In this document: piece after piece, positions 32,523 to 37,687 of the stretch
Numbering within the stretch: position 1 is the stretch's first letter
Layout of the letters: each line of letters opens with the position of its first letter
Assembly: GCA_934447715.1 (NCBI GenBank)
Contig: CAKSER010000013.1
Span: 1 to 37,687, forward strand
Direction: 5' to 3'
DNA: 37,687 nt
Source of the DNA: an uncultured Eubacteriales bacterium
GTDB taxonomy: Bacteria; Bacillota; Clostridia; Oscillospirales; CAG-272
The notes under the pieces: generated by a model
Seen by the model: the letters and a program-made list of their open reading frames with translations, nothing else
Database searches by the model: none
Told to the model about the DNA's origin: nothing
Program-made: the position numbers and the translations under genes

Positions 32523-33035
32523 ATGATCGAAACAACCGATTTAATTCTTGACAAAGCAAAATACTCCGACTGGGAGGCGATGTTCAAAAACGTCTGGTCG
32601 CATGAGCAAAGCGCCAGATATATGTTTTGGGAGGTCACGAAAACAGAGGAGGAGGCAAAGGACCGAATCCTTAGGACGATCGATTTTCAGAAAACCCACG
32701 AGGATGCATTTTTGATATATAAAAAGCCTGAGCTTTTTGCAATCGGCTTTGCCGGAGCTGAATGTGTCAAAGGCTCAACCTACAGAGAAACCGGAATCTG
32801 TTTCGGTCCCGATTATGTCGGAAGAGGCTACGGAAAGCAGGTTCTTTCCTCACTTATTGACTATTGCAAAGAAAAATATAATGCAAGTGAAATGCTGTAT
32901 TCCGCAAGAGAGGAAAATGTAGCATCAAACGCCCTTGCGCGTTCATTCGGCTTTGAGCCTGTCGGAAAAGAGGACTCTGTCGACAAAAGAAACGGGCAGG
33001 GAATTGTAATTATAAATTATTCACTGAAGATCTAA
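32523..33035 (+). CDS. GNAT-family N-acetyltransferase
   Basis: 170 aa, related to the RimJ/RimL-like group. The acetyl-CoA motif A is GPDYVGRGYGKQVL, and ASNALARSFGFEPVG gives motif B. The substrate cannot be told. The site GGCAGGTG lies 5' of the ATG. The 100-nt gap after the ANTAR gene holds no clear terminator or promoter, so co-transcription with the glutamate synthase operon is possible. The gene ends before a hairpin at 33051. Confidence 0.87.
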   Translation: MIETTDLILDKAKYSDWEAMFKNVWSHEQSARYMFWEVTKTEEEAKDRILRTIDFQKTHEDAFLIYKKPELFAIGFAGAECVKGSTYRETGICFGPDYVGRGYGKQVLSSLIDYCKEKYNASEMLYSAREENVASNALARSFGFEPVGKEDSVDKRNGQGIVIINYSLKI

Positions 33036-33050
33036 ATGATATACACAAAA

Positions 33051-33077
33051 AAGCCCCGGGATTTATTCCCGGGACTT
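33051..33077. terminator. Bidirectional terminator between the GNAT gene and the NERD-like gene
   Basis: CCCGGGA (33055-33061) and TCCCGGG (33067-33073) pair around TTTAT, and AAG/CTT extends the stem past a mismatch. The minus strand runs into six T, so it ends the ligase-ACP-NERD transcript; the plus-strand tail is weaker. Confidence 0.8.
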
Positions 33078-33101
33078 TGTGCTTTTATAAAATCATCTGC
33101 T

Positions 33102-33713
33102 TTATTTTACGGCAAGATTCTTTTTTATGGCGGAGATAACCTTTTTCATTTCATGAGATGAAAGAAAACGGTTTTTGTTCATGTCCGACATCTTCTCAAA
33201 GAGCTGTCCTACACGGATGATCTCGTCTCTTCTGTACTTCAGCTTTGTCTCCTTTGACGGAAGAACAACCGTGCTGCGAAGAGGTATGTTGTCGATTTCC
33301 TCCTTGCGGAGAATGTTTTCAATCGAGCGGAGACGTGCTCTGTTCTGCTCGATCGGATTGTCAAGCAAAACCGCCTGACCGTTTGCATATCCTGTCCAGT
33401 TACCCTCTGCCGGATCGTCGATTGAACCGACAAAATCGATTGCCGAAATTACATTTATTCCGCCGCGGCAGACAAGTATGTTTTCGCAGTACAGTCCGGC
33501 ACTATCCTCAAGAGGAAGATTAGCATCCGAAATAAGCTGATCCCTGCGGAATTCGCAAGACAGGATCGCCGTCGCCTTTTCCTTGCAGGAGCAGGTCATT
33601 TTCAGTATCTGATTGCACGCCTTTACTGCTTTGATTCTCTTAACAAGCCTCAAAACAAGAAATATAATAAGAAGCGCTCCGATTACGGATAAAAGTATAT
33701 AAACTATTTTCAT
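33102..33713 (-). CDS. Membrane-anchored NERD-like (nuclease-related) domain protein
   Basis: 203 aa. One N-terminal transmembrane helix covers residues 4-24. A cytoplasmic domain follows in which GLYCENILVCRGGINVISAIDFVGSI and LLDNPIEQNRARLRSIENIL (about 116-135) resemble the core of NERD domains, where NP.xQN is a hallmark. Catalytic residues of a nuclease are not evident, so activity is uncertain. An in-frame TGA just upstream leaves ATG 33713 as the first possible start. A hairpin stands between that start and the only Shine-Dalgarno sequence. It lies 87 nt downstream of the ACP gene. Confidence 0.55.
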   Translation of the reverse strand: MKIVYILLSVIGALLIIFLVLRLVKRIKAVKACNQILKMTCSCKEKATAILSCEFRRDQLISDANLPLEDSAGLYCENILVCRGGINVISAIDFVGSIDDPAEGNWTGYANGQAVLLDNPIEQNRARLRSIENILRKEEIDNIPLRSTVVLPSKETKLKYRRDEIIRVGQLFEKMSDMNKNRFLSSHEMKKVISAIKKNLAVK

Positions 33714-33743
33714 ATATCAAATCCGTTTCCGGATTTCTCCCTT
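33714..33743 (-). promoter_or_regulatory. Shine-Dalgarno site separated from its start codon by a GAAA-capped hairpin
   Basis: Minus strand: AAGGGAG (33743-33737) directly abuts a perfect 7-bp stem AAATCCG/CGGATTT (33736-33719) closed by the tetraloop GAAA, then GATAT and the ATG at 33713. Linear spacing is 23 nt; with the hairpin folded it is about 5 nt. Confidence 0.55.
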
Positions 33744-33800
33744 CTGATTTTTTGCAGTGGCTTAATTTATATTATGCTTTATAAGCAAACAGGCAATTGC

Positions 33801-34034
33801 TTATTTCTTGTTTGTGATTTCGTTAAGATAGTTTACAACGTCGCCGACTGTGATAAACTTATGAATATCGTCGTCCTTGACCTCGATATCAAACTTTTCC
33901 TCGCAGAGAAGGATCATGTCGGCAAGCTCAAGAGAGTTGATTCCGAGGTCGCCGATAAGCTCTGCCTCCATTGTAATGTCGTCCGGATTTACCTGAAGAT
34001 CCTCTACCAAAAGATTTTTTACTGTTTCAAACAT
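33801..34034 (-). CDS. Acyl carrier protein
   Basis: 77 aa, acidic, four-helix ACP. The phosphopantetheine attachment Ser is S34 in LGINSLELADM; the usual DSL reads NSL. Helix III (DDDIHKFITVGDVVNYL) is standard. The strong site CGGAGG precedes the ATG. It lies 52 nt downstream of an acyl-adenylating enzyme gene and is presumably its partner, receiving an acyl group. A housekeeping role in fatty acid synthesis is less likely, as no fab genes are near. Confidence 0.92.
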   Translation of the reverse strand: MFETVKNLLVEDLQVNPDDITMEAELIGDLGINSLELADMILLCEEKFDIEVKDDDIHKFITVGDVVNYLNEITNKK

Positions 34035-34086
34035 TAATTTTTCCTCCGAAATGATTTTTATCTAAAATGAAATGCGTCAGATGTCG

Positions 34087-35796
34087 TTATTTCACTTTAT
34101 AGCGTTTAATTTTCTTTGAAGTGGTCTTTTCGAATTCGGTGTCTCTGACCTCGACATCACGGATCTGCTTGTAGATCGGGTGCTGCTTGTTGATTTCGTT
34201 TACAGCTTCCTTTACCGCAGCTTCGACCTGCTCCTTTGTCATGCCCTTTATAAGCTCCTGATTCGGATATACTACCGCGGTAATGACAATTTCTCCGTTT
34301 TCGTGCTCTCTTCCGATTACAACGCTCTCGTCGATAATGTCACATCCGGAAAGATATTCCTCAAGCTCCTCCGGGAAGATATTCTTTCCGTTGCTTAAGA
34401 TAATGACGTTTTTCTTTCTTCCGGTGATATATATATAGTTGTCCTTGTCCATATATCCGATGTCTCCGGTTCTGAACCATCCGTCATCGGTAAAGACCTC
34501 TTTTGTTGCTTCCTCGTTTTTGTAGTAGCCCATCATGACGTTGCAGCCCTTGACGAGAATTTCTCCGACCGGAATGCCGTCCTTTGTGTCGCCCTTGTGG
34601 TCGATTTTTACCTGACATCCCTTAACCGGCTGACCTACAGAGTGGAATCTTTCCTTGCCGGGAGAGTTGACCGCGACAAGAGGAGAGCACTCGGTAATTC
34701 CGTATCCCTCAAGAACAAAGATTCCGAAAGCGTTGAAGTCCTTTATAAGCTGAGGGCTTATAGGTGCGCCGCCGCAGACGATCGAGTTGAGTCTTCCGCC
34801 GAAGGCTCCGGTGATCTGACCGAAAAATTTGTCTCTTACGTCGATTCCGCATTTAAGCAGGGCATTGCTGATTTTTATTGCAGTGCGAACCTTTTTACGC
34901 ATGCCCTTTTTGTCGATCTCCGACCAGATTTTTTTGTACATTGTTTCGACAAAAAGCGGAACAAGCATCAGAGCATTCGGTCTGTAGTTTGCAAAGTTGC
35001 GAAGCACGTTCTTTAAACTGTCGTTTATGCAGAGCGTTGCTCCGAGATTCTGAATTGCGAGCTGTCCGCAGGTGATCTCGTAGGAATGATGCATCGGTAG
35101 GCAGTCAACGAAAACGTTTCTTTCGTCGTACTCCATCGAAAGACATGATGCGTTTGTTGCGGCAACAAAGTTGCGGTGGCTGAGCATAACGCCCTTGCTG
35201 GTTCCGGTTGTTCCGGAGGTAAACAGGATTGCTCCGAGCTGCTCTATATCCGCATTGTAATCCGCAAAGGATCTGTCTCCTGCCTCAAGAGCCTCTTTGC
35301 CCATTTCAAGCATCGAATCAAACGAAATGATGTTGTCGCCTGTCGGGTCTCCCTCTTCCGGAAGAATCGGAATGAAGTATTTTACCTCGGGCAGGCTGTC
35401 CTTAAAGGACGGGATTCTCTTGTTGAATGCCGAGGTGTAGACGATCGCCTTGACCTCGCTTATAACCGAGAAGTTGATAATCTCACTGTCCTGAAGATCC
35501 TTGTCAAGCGGAACGATAACGCCTCCGCCGGTAATTGCGGAAAAGAATGTCGTCATGTAGGAGGGATGTGTTTCTCCGATGACTGCAATATGAGCTCCCA
35601 TAAGACCGAGCTTTGAAAGCGCGGTTCCGAACCACAGAACTCTTTCGTAATTTTCTTTATAGGATAGATGCTTTTCAACCTTGTTTTCTTTATATACATA
35701 GATGTCCTTGTCGCCGAACTGCTCAGCGCCTGTGCGAATCATCTGCCTAAGATCCGTAACGATCTTCGGGGCATGTCTTGCCTCTAGCTTTTTCAT
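34087..35796 (-). CDS. AMP-binding acyl-CoA/acyl-ACP synthetase
   Basis: 569 aa, ANL superfamily. The phosphate loop LFTSGTTGTSKG is at 192-202, followed by MLSHRNF. GYGITECSPLVAVN, WFRTGDIGYMDKDNYIYITGRKKNVII and the C-terminal Lys region TTSKKIKRYKVK are all present, so both half-reactions are possible. It adenylates a carboxylic acid, probably a fatty acid, and passes it to CoA or to the ACP encoded immediately downstream. The gene order ligase-ACP suggests acyl-ACP formation. GGAGG lies upstream of the start, and a strong promoter is at 35856-35884. Confidence 0.92.
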   Translation of the reverse strand: MKKLEARHAPKIVTDLRQMIRTGAEQFGDKDIYVYKENKVEKHLSYKENYERVLWFGTALSKLGLMGAHIAVIGETHPSYMTTFFSAITGGGVIVPLDKDLQDSEIINFSVISEVKAIVYTSAFNKRIPSFKDSLPEVKYFIPILPEEGDPTGDNIISFDSMLEMGKEALEAGDRSFADYNADIEQLGAILFTSGTTGTSKGVMLSHRNFVAATNASCLSMEYDERNVFVDCLPMHHSYEITCGQLAIQNLGATLCINDSLKNVLRNFANYRPNALMLVPLFVETMYKKIWSEIDKKGMRKKVRTAIKISNALLKCGIDVRDKFFGQITGAFGGRLNSIVCGGAPISPQLIKDFNAFGIFVLEGYGITECSPLVAVNSPGKERFHSVGQPVKGCQVKIDHKGDTKDGIPVGEILVKGCNVMMGYYKNEEATKEVFTDDGWFRTGDIGYMDKDNYIYITGRKKNVIILSNGKNIFPEELEEYLSGCDIIDESVVIGREHENGEIVITAVVYPNQELIKGMTKEQVEAAVKEAVNEINKQHPIYKQIRDVEVRDTEFEKTTSKKIKRYKVK

Positions 35797-35855
35797 TATT
35801 TTCTTTTTCCTCCGTTTTTGTTAAACAACGAAAAAATCACATAAAATTAATTATA

Positions 35856-35884
35856 ATTATAACTCATTAATCTGCCTTTGTCAA
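35856..35884 (-). promoter_or_regulatory. Sigma-A promoter of the ligase-ACP operon
   Basis: Minus-strand TTGACA (35884-35879) and TATAAT (35861-35856) with a 17-nt spacer, about 60 nt upstream of the start codon. Confidence 0.88.
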
Positions 35885-35997
35885 CAAGAATGAAAAAGAA
35901 TGGAAACCAAAGACAAAAAGTTACCTTTGAGTTACAATTTATCGCAAATTTAAAAATATCTGCTTAAAGCATATTTAAGTATATTTGTTTTTAAGAG

Positions 35998-36031
35998 AAA
36001 AAAGTATCAGCGGGCATTACCCACTGATACT
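35998..36031 (-). terminator. Intrinsic terminator of rpsU
   Basis: Two 12-nt arms (36003-36014 and 36020-36031) pair fully on the minus strand with one G-T, around a 5-nt loop, and are followed by a run of T. Confidence 0.9.
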
Positions 36032-36051
36032 CTAAGGCTATCTGAATAGAA

Positions 36052-36231
36052 TTACTTGCTGTACTTGCGCTTTCTTGCCGCTTCAGACTTCTTTTTGCGC
36101 TTTACGCTCGGCTTTTCATAGCACTCTCTCTTGCGGAGCTCTGCCAAAACGCCGGATCTTGCGCACTGTCTCTTAAATCTGCGAAGAGCGCTATCCAGAG
36201 ACTCGTTTTCTTTTACTCTAACTTCTGCCAT
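36052..36231 (-). CDS. rpsU: 30S ribosomal protein S21
   Basis: 59 aa, so short that it can be overlooked. The protein starts MAEVRVKENESLDSALRRFKRQ and ends in a very basic tail (KPSVKRKKKSEAARKRKYSK), the standard S21 pattern. S21 joins the small subunit near the anti-Shine-Dalgarno region. GGGGAGGG gives a strong binding site, with an ideal promoter upstream and a terminator directly after the stop; it is a single-gene unit. Confidence 0.97.
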   Translation of the reverse strand: MAEVRVKENESLDSALRRFKRQCARSGVLAELRKRECYEKPSVKRKKKSEAARKRKYSK

Positions 36232-36301
36232 TTTGTTTCCCTCCCCTCGCTAAAGCAAAGAGAATATATATAAATAAATTCTGTTTGCGAAATCAAGTAG
36301 A

Positions 36302-36330
36302 ATTATACTATATTTTTTCTTTTATGTCAA
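36302..36330 (-). promoter_or_regulatory. Sigma-A promoter of rpsU
   Basis: Minus-strand TTGACA (36330-36325) and TATAAT (36307-36302), spacer 17 nt. The surrounding gap 36232-36584 is very AT-rich and, apart from this promoter and the one at 36475, holds only a small inverted repeat (ATCCTG/CAGGAT, 36434-36448). Confidence 0.92.
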
Positions 36331-36474
36331 GCACATTTTTTCGTTTTTTTATAAAAAAATTCATGTTTTTTCCGTTTTTTTGAGCATTTTATTTTTTTGC
36401 GGTCTTTTCAGCTTATATAAAAAGAATAAAATGCATCCTGCCGCAGGATTGCAAAATTAAATTAAAAGAATTCC

Positions 36475-36503
36475 TTGACTTTCTTTTTTTGCTATTATAT
36501 AGT
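36475..36503 (+). promoter_or_regulatory. Sigma-A promoter of the CAP lipoprotein gene
   Basis: TTGACT (36475-36480) and TATAGT (36498-36503) with a 17-nt spacer; predicted leader about 75 nt. Confidence 0.75.
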
Positions 36504-36584
36504 AAATTATGATTATGATATAGAAAACATTTGCAAACTTTTTATCACTTCCGTTATATAAACAAAATTATAGGAGAGATTACT

Positions 36585-37292
36585 ATGAAAAAGATTATTT
36601 GCATGATTCTGATTCTTTCTTTCATCTTTTCGCTCACTGCATGTGGCAAGAAGAAGGATGTTGATGATAAAGAAACCAATACTCCTACTACTTCTGAAGC
36701 AACAGAAGGAACGAAAAGTGAAAGCAAGGAAACAACTGAAGGTACGGAACCTACGACTGGTACGATTGCCCCTGACGGCACTACGGTAAGCACTGAGGGT
36801 AAGAATGAGACTACTGAGGGTAGTAAGGACACTACACCTTCAAAAGGCGAGACAACTCCCTCTACGGGGACTACACCCCCTTCTACCACTAATCCCCCTA
36901 CCACCAATCCTCCCGCTACGAATCCGCCTACTACTCCCCCTACTGTAAAGACCTGTAACCACTCTAATACAGAGGTTAGAAATAAGAAAGATGCTACTAC
37001 TTCCTCTGAGGGTTATACTGGTGATACTTATTGTAAAGATTGTGGTAAGTTGATTTCGAGTGGTTCAAGTATTCCTAAGATTAAACAGACCGTTTCGGTA
37101 AGTCATGATTACTATGATGCTGAAATGCAAGTTTTTAACGATATTAATGCGGAAAGAGCAAAAGCGGGATTAAGTGCATTAGTTTGGGATGAGGCACTTT
37201 ATGCTGGAACAAAGGTAAGAGTTAACGAGTACTACGACTGGGCATGTGGAGACGGTGGTTCTTTTGTCCCAACTGAAACAAAAGCCGGATGA
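36585..37292 (+). CDS. Thr-rich lipoprotein with truncated CAP (SCP/PR-1) domain
   Basis: 235 aa from ATG 36585, preceded by TAGGAGAG; an in-frame start at 36531 lacks a site. A lipoprotein signal ends in LTAC with C20. Residues 25-122 are a Thr/Glu/Ser- then Pro/Thr-rich spacer. A small Cys motif follows (CNHSNTEV and CKDCGKLI). At about 180 a CAP domain begins (FNDINAERAKAGLSALVWDEAL), but after VNEYYDW the sequence leaves the family and stops 18 codons later. At that point another frame reads as the tail of an rRNA methyltransferase. Codon use (many T-ending codons) differs from the rest of the window. The gene is therefore a 5' fragment. Confidence 0.7.
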   Translation: MKKIICMILILSFIFSLTACGKKKDVDDKETNTPTTSEATEGTKSESKETTEGTEPTTGTIAPDGTTVSTEGKNETTEGSKDTTPSKGETTPSTGTTPPSTTNPPTTNPPATNPPTTPPTVKTCNHSNTEVRNKKDATTSSEGYTGDTYCKDCGKLISSGSSIPKIKQTVSVSHDYYDAEMQVFNDINAERAKAGLSALVWDEALYAGTKVRVNEYYDWACGDGGSFVPTETKAG

Positions 37293-37563
37293 TTACATTA
37301 ATGTCACGATTGAACTTGATGATGTGGATATAACATCTGCAGAGACTAAGGCAACATATGATGAGATAAAGAAGTATGTGTCTGAACATAATGCCGGCAT
37401 GAAGGTTTCCAATCTGTATATTTCACAGGTAAAGAGAAAATGCGAAATTGAGGTTGGAAAGAATTATAATTTACCTAAAAATGAAGAAAGTAAGCAACCA
37501 CAGTGCCCGGAGGATAAGGAGAGAGCAATTGTGGAGGCATTGGAGCATTTTAAGATGATTTAG
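37246..37563 (+). pseudogene. Displaced RlmD-type C-terminal tail (gene fragment)
   Basis: Open frame of 105 codons from a GTG. The sequence begins (H)VETVVLLSQLKQKPDDYINV, which from memory is the end of the catalytic part of RlmD-like 23S rRNA (uracil-C5) methyltransferases in gut Clostridia, and continues with the accessory tail common there (TSAETKATYDEIKKYV, VSNLYISQVKRKC, EALEHFKMI). The methyltransferase domain, with SAM site and catalytic Cys, is absent. Upstream codons in this frame (ACT GGG CAT) also suit rlmD. No ribosome binding site is suitably placed. It overlaps the end of the CAP lipoprotein frame. Confidence 0.55.
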
Positions 37564-37613
37564 CAGGAATAAAAGGAGTTTGGTAAACTTGAATTTGTGG
37601 AGAATACTGACTT

Positions 37614-37687
37614 ATGAAAATACATATTATTGGTTGCAGTGGTTCTGGAAAAACCTATTTAGCAAATGCACTTTCAAAAAAGTATAA
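37614..37687 (+). CDS. P-loop kinase/ATPase, N-terminal fragment (runs off the window)
   Basis: Only 24 codons are visible, beginning MKIHIIGCSGSGKTYLANAL. GCSGSGKT is a Walker A motif directly after the first strand, as in small adenylate-kinase-like or topology-modulation (FlaR-like) proteins. The site AAAAGGAG at 37571-37578 is about 35 nt upstream, too far to be certain. It begins 50 nt after the RlmD-like tail. Confidence 0.5.
   Translation, partial: MKIHIIGCSGSGKTYLANALSKKY

Noticed and set aside
36690..36950. Repetitive ACT/CCT-rich segment as a possible CRISPR or satellite
   Set aside because: It is coding for the Thr/Pro-rich spacer of the lipoprotein; repeats are imperfect and there are no spacers.
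37293..37563. Single frameshift joining the CAP lipoprotein to its own C-terminus
   Set aside because: The downstream frame has no CAP-domain sequence but reads as an RlmD-type tail, so a simple frameshift does not explain it.

Overview
The window looks like a chromosomal segment of an anaerobic, low-GC Gram-positive gut or rumen bacterium of the class Clostridia, probably Oscillospirales/Ruminococcaceae-like. The reasons are a secreted transglutaminase-like protein with a C-terminal type I dockerin, an L27 precursor with the Firmicutes N-terminal extension plus its Prp protease gene, type III glutamine synthetase, sigma-A promoters (TTGACA-17-TATAAT), Shine-Dalgarno sites in front of nearly every gene, and HAAS/DUF4097 membrane genes. 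No CRISPR array, insertion sequence or rRNA gene was seen. One tRNA (Leu, GAG) is present.

Layout. 1-2791 (minus): htrA-like protease, OmpR-type response regulator and the 5' part of its sensor kinase. 2993-4858: a FabG/YmfI-type reductase (plus) and homoserine dehydrogenase (minus) share a bidirectional terminator. 5039-6259 (plus): the L21 leader, then rplU, prp and rpmA. 6325-7332 (minus): asnA. 7624-10564 (plus): lipid kinase, YihY-family protein, tRNA-Leu and a PHP phosphoesterase. 10713-13522 (plus): dockerin transglutaminase-like protein and a zinc-ribbon membrane protein. 13610-16608 (minus): ahcY, a membrane-anchored surface protein and trmB. 16775-18943 (plus): HAAS protein, DUF4097-like protein and a DUF378 protein.

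19145-32421 is the most coherent part, a glutamine/glutamate block. On the minus strand are glnN (type III glutamine synthetase), bioY, asnB, guaA and pyrG; the last three use the amide of glutamine. Divergently on the plus strand is a split ferredoxin-type glutamate synthase (amidotransferase, FMN/Fe-S and GXGXG subunits in three genes), followed by a short type I glutamine synthetase and an ANTAR-domain protein. Both divergent transcripts start from very good promoters and carry a strong intrinsic terminator before the first gene. In the glnN leader two hairpins with six-base loops having A at position 1 and G at position 4 precede the terminator, and the second overlaps its 5' arm. This is the ANTAR antitermination architecture, and the likely ANTAR protein is encoded in the facing operon. 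The glutamate synthase leader has one such hairpin overlapping its terminator.

32523-37687: a GNAT acetyltransferase (plus); an acyl-adenylating enzyme, an acyl carrier protein and a NERD-like membrane protein (minus); rpsU (minus, 59 aa); then a compositionally different end with a CAP-type lipoprotein that is cut off and joined, in another frame, to the 3' tail of an rlmD-type rRNA methyltransferase gene. A partial P-loop kinase gene ends the window. The junction may be a secondary integration site of a mobile element or an assembly chimera.

Two genes (33713 minus, 12371 plus) have a Shine-Dalgarno sequence too far from the only possible start, with a hairpin filling the gap. The functional calls rest on motif reading by eye; no database search was run.
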